Below, in pieces: positions 40,873-49,641 of a DNA stretch of 64,000 bases. Position 1 is the stretch's first letter. Each line of letters begins with the position of its first letter. The position numbers were made by a program, and so were the translations under genes. Below the pieces are notes generated by a model, which saw only the letters and a program-made list of their open reading frames with translations, was not told where the DNA came from and did not search any database. Source of the stretch: Clostridiales bacterium (lineage in GTDB: Bacteria; Bacillota; Clostridia; Lachnospirales; Anaerotignaceae); assembly GCA_018364635.1 (NCBI GenBank), contig JAGZLR010000007.1:4107-68106 (forward strand). Reading direction: 5' to 3'.

Positions 40873-41667
40873 TTACTCATCTTTATAATTATCATTTTTG
40901 AAATTAAATGTCAATTCTTCACTAGTTGCAGTTGTTGTTCCATTTTCTCTCAATGTTACTGTCAAAGATGCATTCTTCCAGTTTTCTGGGAATCTATCAA
41001 ACACCAGATATCCAGCATATTCATCACTGTCGCTGTCATCATCTTTCTGCTGAATGTCGTTATACCATCCCTTATCCCACATACTATTATTCTTTAACAT
41101 ATTATATTCTTTTCCATCTACTTTTACAACAGCACTATTTTGCGCCAACTGATAGCGATTAATTTCACTCTTATTGATAACTTCTATGTATATTCTAGTA
41201 CCTTGTACTGATTCTGTTGTATCCACATCTTGAGTAGAAATTCCTGTTACTGAAACTTTATAATTGCTTGTTGACTTTGATACTGGCAAATCAGAATAAA
41301 TTGTTACCCCATCTGGTTTTTCATCTTCAGATACATAAACCGGCACTTCTTTTTCCACAACTTTTTCTATATATTCTGTCTTTATCTGAGGCTCTGGACT
41401 ATAGACAGAAATCAGCTTTTTATTTTCATCCCACTGAACTTCAAATCCTAATGTCTCTGCCAACCAACGCATTGGTACATAAGTGGATCCACCATAGTTT
41501 AATACTGGCAATGTTGATGGATTTGCTACAACCTCATCATTGACTTTAAAAAACGCGTCATTAAAGACCAAAGTCATAACACTAGAATTCGCTGCCAATA
41601 CACTTGTTGTAAGCATACACGCTGCTCCTGCCATAAAACCAAGGATCAGCTGTCTATATTTCTTCAT
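40873..41667 (-). CDS. Stalk-domain secreted protein
   Basis: The 264-residue precursor has a signal peptide (about 1-26, ending SVLAA). Residues about 38-92 form a single Cu-amine-oxidase-N repeat: VNDEVVANPSTLPVLNYGG, YVPMRWLAETLGFEVQWDEN. An acidic linker follows (VVEKEVPVYVSEDEKPDG), then a beta domain (about 128-255) with VEVINKSEINRY-like strands. AAGGAGG lies 7 bases before the ATG. It is transcribed ahead of the TolC-like gene and may be its wall or surface partner. Confidence 0.8.
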   Translation of the reverse strand: MKKYRQLILGFMAGAACMLTTSVLAANSSVMTLVFNDAFFKVNDEVVANPSTLPVLNYGGSTYVPMRWLAETLGFEVQWDENKKLISVYSPEPQIKTEYIEKVVEKEVPVYVSEDEKPDGVTIYSDLPVSKSTSNYKVSVTGISTQDVDTTESVQGTRIYIEVINKSEINRYQLAQNSAVVKVDGKEYNMLKNNSMWDKGWYNDIQQKDDDSDSDEYAGYLVFDRFPENWKNASLTVTLRENGTTTATSEELTFNFKNDNYKDE

Positions 41668-41896
41668 AAAAAATCCTCCTTAAAGAATTACTAAAATTAT
41701 AATTAATTTTTAGCTCTATGTAATAAGGATACGATATTCAAGAAAAAAAGTCTACCCTTGTAACTAAATTGAAATAAAAAAGTCTCAAAAAATAGTTTTA
41801 TTCTAAATCTTTTTTATCTCCCTCATCCTTCATAGGACACTTAAAATACTTACACATTCCTACAAAAAATTAACCCTTCCTTTTGGTATATAATTA

Positions 41897-41930
41897 AAAA
41901 AAACAAGAGCCTCACAGAGGAGGCTCTTGC
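41897..41930 (-). terminator. Strong terminator of the S-layer-like gene
   Basis: CAAGAGCCTC / GAGGCTCTTG perfect 10-bp stem, followed on the reverse strand by a run of eight U residues. Confidence 0.9.
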
Positions 41931-41959
41931 CGCTATATTTACTTAATTTATTATTTAAA

Positions 41960-44257
41960 TTAGTTTAATGTAGCTGTTCTTGTAGCTTCGTCCCAAACGA
42001 TCTTTTCATCTGTTAAGCCCAGAGCATAGCCAAGGTCTCTTACAGGGATGAAAATTCTTTCGTCTTTGATGATAGCTGGTGTGTTCATAGGTACATCGAT
42101 ACCCATGATGTTCATTACGTTCTTACCAACTGTCATGGAGAAGTTTCTGGATCCCATGTTGAAGAATGCTGTCTTGGAAGCGTCATCCCACTTAATAGCA
42201 GCTACGCCAGAGAGAGCTTCAACGATAGCTCTTACAGGGAGCATCATGTATCCATCAGAGTTGATGAATGCAGGAACATCCAGAGTAATTTCTTCTTTAC
42301 CAGTTTTCATTGTTGTAGCATCAGCTGTGATAACAAGTGTTGTTGTGAAGGAAGAATCATCCTGGTCACGACCTGCTGTAACAACTGTTACATAGTCTTC
42401 AACAACTGTTACGGAATCGCAATCGAAACCAGCTGTCTTTGTCTTAGCATCGTTTGCATTGGAAGCGAACAGTGGATCTTCTTCGATGTATTCATCTGTA
42501 TAATCGATGATTTCGATATCGCCTGCATTGTCAACGAAATCTGGGTTAGTTAATGTCTTGTCATCCAAATCTTCATCAACGTTAGCTGCCAGTTTCAGAG
42601 CATAGTTACCAACTGGGATAGTTCTGTCAAGGTACAGGGAGTTGCCTGTTAATTTCAGAACAGCTGGAGTCTTAGAAGAAGCGGATTTGATCTTAATCTT
42701 GATCAGGTTACCATCTTTTTCAACTTTGTCGATCTTGATATCGCCTTCTACTACTTCGATTTCTGGAGTAGCGTCAAAGTCGATCTTGTCAAGTTTCAGA
42801 GTAACTGTAGAGTTGGATGGAAGAGCGCCTGCTTCGTTTTCTGTAATTGTGATGTCGCCAGATGTAACTTTTCTGTAGTCGATAGATACGTCCTGAGCGT
42901 CAGCTGTTACAGTAACAGGAGCAACTACTTTAGCTACTGTAGCTTCCAGTGTACCATCGATAGATGGTCCGCCAAGAGATGCTACTACGTCGCCTGTGAA
43001 GTCTGGAGCTGTTTCTACAGTGAACTGTAATTCAAGTTCCATCTTCTTGTCTTCCTGAGCATAGAAGCCAGTGATTTCAAGTTCTCTTCTGTCCTTGTCG
43101 TTGATTTCAATTTTCTTTTTATCGCTCTTAGATTCGTCAACTTTATCAGAATCTGTCAGTTCAGCATCGATGAATTTAACGCCTTCTGGAAGAGTGATTG
43201 TTGTTTTTCTTCCTGTCCACCAGGAATTAGGAGCTGTTTCTTTGATTGTAACTTTCAGAAGATCAACATCGCCGTTGTCTCTACCAGAGAAGATTGTAGG
43301 AACGTCAGCATCTTCAGCTTTGAATGTTACACCATAGTCAACTGTCTTAGCAGCATCTACAGTAGCTTTTGTAATACCGCAGCCGCTTACAGTAATTGTA
43401 GCGATGTCGCCAGCATCAGACTCATCATCTTCTACTGTGATACCACTGATAACGATTTTGATTTTAGATGTTTCACTAGGCTCACCTTTTTCAAAATCGA
43501 ATTCGATTGTATCATCGTTTTTGTTGATTACACCGTTTACTGTACCCTGAGCGAAAGTACCTTTACCGTCACCAGTTACGATTTCAGCCTTAGGTGTACC
43601 AGAGAATGTGTAATCTCCGCTAACTTTCAGTTTTAATGTACCTTTCTTTAAGGAACCTGGAACAACTTCTGTGATAACGATTGGTTTGATTTCAACTTCG
43701 TCATCAATTGCCATATCTTCTACTTTTTCAATTGTTGTTGTTGTGTCTCCAGAAGATACTGTAGCGAATGTGTAAGTACCAGCGGATACAGCAGAGTCAA
43801 CAGGATCAATTGTTACTGTAGCATCTCCGTCGTCTTTCAGTGTAACAACGAGTGGAATTAAGTAACCTTCATCTTTATTGTTCAGCTCAACCATGCCTTT
43901 TGCTGTAAACATAGCCTGTTTAGCTGTTAATTTTTTGTAAGATACTTCAGCTGTTCCTGCATCAGTAATTGTACCAACTTTCTTTAATGCTGCAGCATCA
44001 TACTTACCTTCGTTGTTGTTATCATAGTCCATATTCCACTCTGCGTTTGTCAGAGTTAAGATGAATGTATCGCCATTTGCGCTGAAATCACCTTTTGTTT
44101 TCAGGAACAGATAGCATCCATCCTCTAATTTGTACTCAACGTCTTCTTTACCGGAAACAACTTTGGAAATTTTGTTTTCAGATGAAGCAAAAGAAGTCAT
44201 AGGTACAGCTGTTACAACCATAGCACCAGCTAATAATAAAGCTAATTTTCTCTTCAT
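41960..44257 (-). CDS. Large S-layer-like surface protein with a C-terminal stalk domain
   Basis: The 765-residue precursor has a signal peptide (1-24, ending MTSFA). The bulk is repeated beta-rich segments with many Asp/Lys/Thr residues (TLTNAEWNMD, LIPLVVTLKDDGDATV, VSAGTYTFATV and further Ig-like stretches), few aromatic residues and only scattered cysteines. Residues about 645-765 hold two stalk repeats: FINSDGYMMLPVRAIVEALSG and IIKDERIFIPVRDLGYALG. A second, shorter protein (59925-61430) has the same plan. Gene body codon use differs from neighbours (strong preference for one codon per residue, higher GC), as in highly expressed genes. Tandem promoters and a strong terminator flank it. 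It is probably a major surface protein. Confidence 0.8.
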   Translation of the reverse strand: MKRKLALLLAGAMVVTAVPMTSFASSENKISKVVSGKEDVEYKLEDGCYLFLKTKGDFSANGDTFILTLTNAEWNMDYDNNNEGKYDAAALKKVGTITDAGTAEVSYKKLTAKQAMFTAKGMVELNNKDEGYLIPLVVTLKDDGDATVTIDPVDSAVSAGTYTFATVSSGDTTTTIEKVEDMAIDDEVEIKPIVITEVVPGSLKKGTLKLKVSGDYTFSGTPKAEIVTGDGKGTFAQGTVNGVINKNDDTIEFDFEKGEPSETSKIKIVISGITVEDDESDAGDIATITVSGCGITKATVDAAKTVDYGVTFKAEDADVPTIFSGRDNGDVDLLKVTIKETAPNSWWTGRKTTITLPEGVKFIDAELTDSDKVDESKSDKKKIEINDKDRRELEITGFYAQEDKKMELELQFTVETAPDFTGDVVASLGGPSIDGTLEATVAKVVAPVTVTADAQDVSIDYRKVTSGDITITENEAGALPSNSTVTLKLDKIDFDATPEIEVVEGDIKIDKVEKDGNLIKIKIKSASSKTPAVLKLTGNSLYLDRTIPVGNYALKLAANVDEDLDDKTLTNPDFVDNAGDIEIIDYTDEYIEEDPLFASNANDAKTKTAGFDCDSVTVVEDYVTVVTAGRDQDDSSFTTTLVITADATTMKTGKEEITLDVPAFINSDGYMMLPVRAIVEALSGVAAIKWDDASKTAFFNMGSRNFSMTVGKNVMNIMGIDVPMNTPAIIKDERIFIPVRDLGYALGLTDEKIVWDEATRTATLN

Positions 44258-44329
44258 TTGGTTTTTTTCCTCCCTTTAAATGTGTGGTTTTGTGTAGAGA
44301 AGCCTGAAAAGCCTCTTAATACGGATTGT

Positions 44330-44359
44330 ATTATAGCACCCCTAACCCCTTTACGTCAA
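44330..44359 (-). promoter_or_regulatory. Promoter P1 of the S-layer-like gene
   Basis: On the reverse strand TTGACG (44359-44354), an 18-base spacer and TATAAT (44335-44330) with an upstream TGC (extended -10). Confidence 0.75.
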
Positions 44360-44446
44360 CACCACTTCTGAATGTGTAACAATTCTGTAATATGAACTGT
44401 TACCATACTGTCCCCGTGTGTTGGTCGGGTTCTTAATGCTGAATTC

Positions 44447-44475
44447 ATTATAGCCTGAGAACTTTTTTTTTGCAA
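44447..44475 (-). promoter_or_regulatory. Promoter P2 of the S-layer-like gene
   Basis: On the reverse strand TTGCAA (44475-44470), a 17-base spacer and TATAAT (44452-44447), 117 bases upstream of P1. Confidence 0.65.
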
Positions 44476-44480
44476 TAGAA

Positions 44481-44504
44481 ACAGTTAACTTGTAATTTAA
44501 CTGT
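44481..44504. repeat. Perfect inverted repeat ACAGTTAA-N8-TTAACTGT
   Basis: It lies just upstream of P2 and between two divergent transcription units. TGTAAC/GTTACA hexamers recur at 44375, 44502, 44575, 44612 and 44701. This is a candidate regulator site. Confidence 0.5.
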
Positions 44505-44708
44505 AACAGATGGCCTATTTTTTGCTGTATTTTGGATAAATCCTATGATTTTACCCATATTTTGTATCTGTTTTGTTACAGATATATTACACGACCCCTT
44601 TCCTGACAACCTGTAACTGGTGAGTTTAAGATTTATTTTTTTGTTATTTTCAAAGTAGTATGTTATACTGCTACTATAAAAATATCTGTTGAAAGGAGAA
44701 GTTACAGG

Positions 44709-45713
44709 ATGCAGTTTTTCTATTCATCCAATGCCTCCCAAGCAAATGCTATTTCTATTCCTAACGATTTTATTGAAAAGTTCGTTCCCACAGCGGAACC
44801 GCTTTTCACTGCTGTTTATATTTATACCTTATATAAATGTGTTCAAAATGAACCTTGTGACAGTATTTCTTTAGCCTCTGTATTTCATTCTTCAGAGGAT
44901 GAAATTGATGCTATCTGGCATTTTTGGATCCAACAAAGCTTAGCCATATTAAAAAATAACCGCATTGAGTTAACCCCTCCCTCTTCTGGTAAAAAAAGAG
45001 TGGTCAGCACAAAAGCTCCTGTCTATAGCCCACAGGAGTTAGCACTATATCAACAAAACGATGCAGGAGTTAGAGATATTTTTTCATCCGCCGAATCTTA
45101 TTTAGGCAGAATCCTCTCGCAAAATGAACTCTCCATTCTTTTTAGTCTTCACGATTGGCTAGGCTTTTCTTTTGAGATGATTGAATTTATGCTAGCATAC
45201 TACGCCTCCACCGGAAAAGCATCCATTCGTTATATTGAACAAGTAGCAATTAATTGGAAAAAGGAAGGAATCGATACACTGGAAAAGGCAAGACAAAAAG
45301 TGGACGAGCCCGGAAAAGACTACTATTATATTATGAAAGCTTTAGGGATATCCGGTCGAAATCCTGTGGCAGCGGAAATAAACATTATGAAGAAATGGCT
45401 AGAACAGTTTAAGTTTTCTTTAGATATTATTGAAGAAGCATGTGAGAAAACTGTTTTGCGTATTGGCAAAAGCAGTTTCTCCTATGCCGATTCTATTCTC
45501 ACAAACTGGTATAAAAACGGAGTAAAAACTAGGGCGGACGTCCGCCGTCTTGACGAAGCCTTCGCTTCTGCCCGCCGTCCGCAGACCGTGGAAAACAAAC
45601 CTAAACCCCAGCCAAAAACAAACCGCTTTGTCAATTATGAACAGCGTGACTGGGATTTTGAAGAACTAGAAAAGAAAGAATCCGAGTATTTACGTCGTAA
45701 TCTGAAAGGATAA
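44709..45713 (+). CDS. DnaD-domain protein, replication initiation
   Basis: The 334-residue protein has a winged-helix-like N-terminal part (about 1-95: NDFIEKFVPTAEPLFTAVYIY), then two DnaD/DnaB_2 domains (about 110-190 with YLGRILSQNELSILFSLHDWL, and about 205-275 with YYYIMKALGISGRN and WYKNGVKT). AAAGGAG lies upstream, and the gene ends 6 bases before the DnaI-like gene. In Firmicutes DnaD/DnaB proteins help load the replicative helicase after DnaA acts. It is divergent from the S-layer-like gene. Confidence 0.87.
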   Translation: MQFFYSSNASQANAISIPNDFIEKFVPTAEPLFTAVYIYTLYKCVQNEPCDSISLASVFHSSEDEIDAIWHFWIQQSLAILKNNRIELTPPSSGKKRVVSTKAPVYSPQELALYQQNDAGVRDIFSSAESYLGRILSQNELSILFSLHDWLGFSFEMIEFMLAYYASTGKASIRYIEQVAINWKKEGIDTLEKARQKVDEPGKDYYYIMKALGISGRNPVAAEINIMKKWLEQFKFSLDIIEEACEKTVLRIGKSSFSYADSILTNWYKNGVKTRADVRRLDEAFASARRPQTVENKPKPQPKTNRFVNYEQRDWDFEELEKKESEYLRRNLKG

Positions 45714-45719
45714 TGTTTT

Positions 45720-46721
45720 ATGCCAAATAAATCGTCCCTCTACCGCACCATTTTGCGAGATTATGAAAGAACAAGAGATCTCGCCGCGGCAGAACTAAAA
45801 AAGAAGCAAGAAAAAATTTATCATAGAATCCCTGAGATTCAACAAATTGATGAGAAAATCTCTCAAACCGGCTTATCCATCGCACGAGCTGTTCTTGCTC
45901 AGCCTAAGAAAGCTGCCGAACTAACTACAAAACTACAAAACGATATTGCTCTTGCAAAAAAACAAAAAGCTGATTTGCTGGAACAGGCTGGTCTTCCAAA
46001 AGACTATCTTTCCATAAAATATCAATGTACAAACTGTAAAGATACTGGTTATATCGGTTCTACCCTTTGCCCTTGTTTTACACAAAAATTAGTGGAAGCA
46101 GCATACAGCTTCTCAAATTTAAAGGAAATCCTCGCAGATGAAAATTTTGATTCCTTTGTCTTTGATTACTATTCACCATACCCTGATGAAAAGACAGGTA
46201 TCTCCCCAAGGGATAACATCAAAGAAATCTACACTGTCTGTGTCAATTTTGTAAATAAATTTGATGTATCTTTCCAAAACTTAATGATGTATGGTAGCAC
46301 AGGCTTAGGAAAAACGTTTCTCTGCAACTGTATTGCCAAAGAACTTTTAGACCAAGGAAAAACTGTTCTCTATACGACAGCAGCACAGTTATTTAAAATG
46401 ATTGAAGAACTCCGATTCCGACATAACGAGGATCAGGAACCTGATTCTTATCTAGACGATATTCTAACTGTAGATTTACTGATTATTGACGACCTAGGAA
46501 CTGAATTTTCTACTGTTCTCTCAAGCTCAGAGCTATTCAGTATTCTTAATACTCGTTTGTTAGAGAAAAAACCAGTAATCATTTCCACAAACCTAGCCTA
46601 TCAAGATTTAATTCATCAGTATTCTGATCGAATTATTTCAAGAATCACCGGAAATTACACTGCTTTAAGATTCTTTGGCAAAGATATCCGACTGATTAAA
46701 AAATTTGACCGCAAAGAATAA
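45720..46721 (+). CDS. Helicase loader (DnaI/DnaC-like AAA+ ATPase)
   Basis: The 333-residue protein has an N-terminal helical region (about 1-85), then a cysteine cluster CTNCKDTGYIGSTLCPCF (about 100-118), as in DnaI, which binds zinc. The AAA+ domain follows: Walker A GSTGLGKT (about 192-199), Walker B LLIIDDLGTE, sensor 1 VIISTNL, and an arginine-finger region RIISRITG. It follows the DnaD gene by 6 bases, and together they form the helicase-loading pair. AAGGATAA lies upstream. Confidence 0.9.
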   Translation: MPNKSSLYRTILRDYERTRDLAAAELKKKQEKIYHRIPEIQQIDEKISQTGLSIARAVLAQPKKAAELTTKLQNDIALAKKQKADLLEQAGLPKDYLSIKYQCTNCKDTGYIGSTLCPCFTQKLVEAAYSFSNLKEILADENFDSFVFDYYSPYPDEKTGISPRDNIKEIYTVCVNFVNKFDVSFQNLMMYGSTGLGKTFLCNCIAKELLDQGKTVLYTTAAQLFKMIEELRFRHNEDQEPDSYLDDILTVDLLIIDDLGTEFSTVLSSSELFSILNTRLLEKKPVIISTNLAYQDLIHQYSDRIISRITGNYTALRFFGKDIRLIKKFDRKE

Positions 46722-46756
46722 AACTACTTCCTTCTTTTGTTCTCCATTCTAATTAT

Positions 46757-46790
46757 CAAAAAAGACCACAGAAATTCTGTGGTCTTTTTT
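46757..46790. terminator. Bidirectional terminator between convergent genes
   Basis: AAAAAAGACCACAG / CTGTGGTCTTTTTT with a 5-base loop, shared by the helicase-loader gene and the isochorismatase-family gene. Confidence 0.88.
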
Positions 46791-46802
46791 GTTTTTCCTA
46801 CA

Positions 46803-47315
46803 TCATTTTATTATCACTTGACACATTTCCATCGCTTTCAAAGCATTATCATGGGATTGGGGCGTCACACCTGCACAGCACTTACTATCCACAGATAATA
46901 AAAGATTTGGCGCAAAAGCCTTAATCAACAGTGCATTAGAAATTACACAGATGTCTGTGCATAACCCAATTAACTCCACCTCATCAAAGGATTGATCCAC
47001 AATATATTGTGCTAATTGTTGAGAAGCAAATGTATTTTTTTCAAATCGTTTCCCTGGAATAGATTGAAGGCTTTTGTGGAGTTCCCAGCCTGGACTAAAC
47101 CGGATACAGTGCGGAATTGGCAAATGTTTTCCCTCTTGTGTATCCATATAATCCTCATTATGGGTATCTAGAGTAAATACAATCTCATCAGAAGCTTTTA
47201 AAGAGGATTTCACTTTCTCTAAAACCAAAGGCAACCTTTCCTGTGCTTCCTTTGTGCCCAAAGCTCCATCAATAAAATCATTCTGCATGTCCACTACTAC
47301 TAATAATTTTTTCAT
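46803..47315 (-). CDS. Isochorismatase/nicotinamidase-family cysteine hydrolase
   Basis: The 170-residue hydrolase has the catalytic triad visible as D9 (VVDMQNDFIDG), K93 (FEKNTF) and C123 (LCTDICVISNAL). A possible metal-binding D50 and H52 occur in FTLDTHNEDY, as in nicotinamidases, and the FSPGWELH strand is also seen in PncA relatives. The plausible substrate is nicotinamide or another amide, but this is not proven. It lies 12 bases downstream of the ligase-like gene on the same strand. Confidence 0.82.
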   Translation of the reverse strand: MKKLLVVVDMQNDFIDGALGTKEAQERLPLVLEKVKSSLKASDEIVFTLDTHNEDYMDTQEGKHLPIPHCIRFSPGWELHKSLQSIPGKRFEKNTFASQQLAQYIVDQSFDEVELIGLCTDICVISNALLIKAFAPNLLLSVDSKCCAGVTPQSHDNALKAMEMCQVIIK

Positions 47316-47327
47316 AGCAAAACTCCC

Positions 47328-49574
47328 TTAACCTAATTGTTGAAGCTTTTCCTGTGCCTGTTTGATATAAACTTTTGTCTGATCTGTCAAGGTCATAATT
47401 TCTGTCTGATTTGTCTTGGCCCAATCCTGTACCTCTTGCTCCAGATTTGCAATTCTTGTTAAAAGTTTCTTTGCATCTTCTAAATTTCCAGCCTCGATAT
47501 ATTGATCGGCTACAAAAAGATAGCCTTGTGCCATTTCCTCATACCGTCCATTATCCATCCGGCCATATTCAATTGCCTTATCCATATACGAAAGACCTAA
47601 ACTGTAGGCATTAATTTTCATTGTATAAAAGGATGCTGCTTCCATATTTATAATTGGGTTATAGGGATCTTGTTTCAGAGCACCTTCAATGGCATCCTGG
47701 TGAACTTGGAGCACCTGTTGAAGTATCTCTTCTCTCTGTTGCTTCTGTTCCGCGGTTTCAGAAGTATTTGGCATTGGAGAAGAAAGGATATTTTCTGCCA
47801 TACTGCACAGTGTATTTAAATCATACTGGTAATCCCCGTCAACAGCTTTTTCCATAACTCGATAGGATGTGTTCCATGGGTCATCATTAGCAGCGTCCGT
47901 CATTGTATTAATATCATCTAACAACTGTGAAGTTCTCACTTGAACCTGATCCCCGCTATAATGCTCAGTGACTTCAGTTGCATGCGTTCTTGCATAGGCT
48001 GCATTGGCTGTATTATATCCCATAATAACAGCAAGCAGTGTACATACAGACACCGGTATTGAGGCTGGGATTTTTTTTACAGAATAACTTTCATCTGTAA
48101 AACTGTGGAAAAATCCTAAAAACGCAAACATCAGCAGTAATAACGATAAGTAAGAAAAATTGAAGTCCATCGTAGCCTGCAAAAACAACATTAGGACACA
48201 TCCTATAGCCATAACAATTTGTCTGCTATCAGAAGTTTTCCTCAGCCTTAAAAAAAGCCTGCCTGCCGACACAACTAAAAATAACAATGCTGCAAGTCCA
48301 ACAATACCACTTTCCAAAATAATCTGAATCACATAACTATGGACTTCAGAGGAATCATACAAAACATGCTGGTAGGAACGATACAAAGAGTTCCACGCAC
48401 CACCACCAGCGCCAACAAAAAGATGATCTTCTATGATCCCCCAAGCATCCTGATACATACTTGTTCTGCCATTCGTTTTGTCAGCACTAGTCAAATTAAA
48501 TCGATCAATAATTGACTGTGGAATTATTTTTTCATAAAGCCCAGTAACAAAAACTAAGATCAAAGCAATTCCTAGCAAAATAGCTCCAAACAAGATTATT
48601 TTACGATAAGTTGAGTTAGATACCCGATTCAACTGATTCTCACTGCGAACAGCAAAAAAAGTGAGTAAATACGCAATCACCATACTACAAATCAAAATAC
48701 CATAACCTACCAACCGTGTTGATAGAAAGGGCTGTACAGCTGCAATTGCTTGATTAATACTTGTAAAACACTGATAAACTCCTGTCGCACCTATTCCCCC
48801 TACAATCATGGCTGGAACAGAAGAGACCATATATCTTATCTTGTCCGTCTTTCCATGTAACAGGAAATAGAGAAGAAAATAAACAAAGGCAAACGTCATC
48901 ATGCCACCTCTGGACAGTGTCACTAACATGGCTGGTAACATTAGTCCTAACAATGAAGAATACAGCGCTCTAAGCCAAGCTTTCTTTTCTTCTATAGATA
49001 ACATGATTAAAATAAAACCTGTTAGGCCAAACAAGGCCGCACTAGCATTGGCGTACTGAAGTAAACCATAGACACGATAGCCATCAGATCCCATTTCACT
49101 AAGAGAAAGCACCTTTGTCAAAACATCCCCTAGTGCAGAGTCTACAGCTAAAAAAGCACCCAAGACCCCTGGAACTAAAAGGATATGAAGAAAGATCTTG
49201 CGAGAAACGCCATCGCGTAACAGATCTGAACTAAGTATAAAAATAACGATGACAAGACTATAGCGCAGCACACTGTCGTAAGCGCCATATTGATTCACTG
49301 CCTGACCTGTAAGAAGAGGAAGTAAATACGCAAGTAACAAAAATGTCACCACAGGCACAAGCCATGTCCTGTGGACAAAAGGGTCCTTTCTCACACTTTT
49401 TCCAATGCTCCAGATAATGACCAATAAAAACAACAAAACACTAAAAACTGTGTATTCCTTTGCAAAAAACAGCCCTCGAAAAAAAGGCATTGCTGCTAAA
49501 ACAGATGCTAGAATAACAACAAAGACGGTTTGATAAATCGAAACTGATTTTTCCGGCAAATTGCCTTCTTGCAT
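47328..49574 (-). CDS. O-antigen-ligase (Wzy_C)-family membrane protein with TPR-like C-terminus
   Basis: The 748-residue protein has about 12 membrane spans in its first ~510 residues. The Wzy_C core lies in the loop GAGGGAWNSLYRSYQH ... SSEVHSYVIQIILESG, which includes the conserved W and H. The soluble C-terminus (about 530-748) is helical, with TPR-like stretches (NPIINMEAASFYTMKINAYSLGLSYMDKAIEYG; NLEDAKKLLTRIANLEQ). AAAGGAGG precedes the ATG. In Gram-positives this family may ligate or polymerise wall glycopolymers; the true substrate is unknown. Confidence 0.85.
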   Translation of the reverse strand: MQEGNLPEKSVSIYQTVFVVILASVLAAMPFFRGLFFAKEYTVFSVLLFLLVIIWSIGKSVRKDPFVHRTWLVPVVTFLLLAYLLPLLTGQAVNQYGAYDSVLRYSLVIVIFILSSDLLRDGVSRKIFLHILLVPGVLGAFLAVDSALGDVLTKVLSLSEMGSDGYRVYGLLQYANASAALFGLTGFILIMLSIEEKKAWLRALYSSLLGLMLPAMLVTLSRGGMMTFAFVYFLLYFLLHGKTDKIRYMVSSVPAMIVGGIGATGVYQCFTSINQAIAAVQPFLSTRLVGYGILICSMVIAYLLTFFAVRSENQLNRVSNSTYRKIILFGAILLGIALILVFVTGLYEKIIPQSIIDRFNLTSADKTNGRTSMYQDAWGIIEDHLFVGAGGGAWNSLYRSYQHVLYDSSEVHSYVIQIILESGIVGLAALLFLVVSAGRLFLRLRKTSDSRQIVMAIGCVLMLFLQATMDFNFSYLSLLLLMFAFLGFFHSFTDESYSVKKIPASIPVSVCTLLAVIMGYNTANAAYARTHATEVTEHYSGDQVQVRTSQLLDDINTMTDAANDDPWNTSYRVMEKAVDGDYQYDLNTLCSMAENILSSPMPNTSETAEQKQQREEILQQVLQVHQDAIEGALKQDPYNPIINMEAASFYTMKINAYSLGLSYMDKAIEYGRMDNGRYEEMAQGYLFVADQYIEAGNLEDAKKLLTRIANLEQEVQDWAKTNQTEIMTLTDQTKVYIKQAQEKLQQLG

Positions 49575-49603
49575 AATAAAAGCCTCCTTTACCTAAAATT
49601 TTG

Positions 49604-49633
49604 AAAAGCCCTTTAGAATGGTTCTAAAAGGCT
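49604..49633 (-). terminator. Terminator of pyrG
   Basis: AGCCCTTTAGAA / TTCTAAAAGGCT 12-bp stem (49607-49633) with a 3-base loop and one G-U pair, with TTTTC following on the reverse strand. Confidence 0.8.
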
Positions 49634-49641
49634 CTTTCTTT

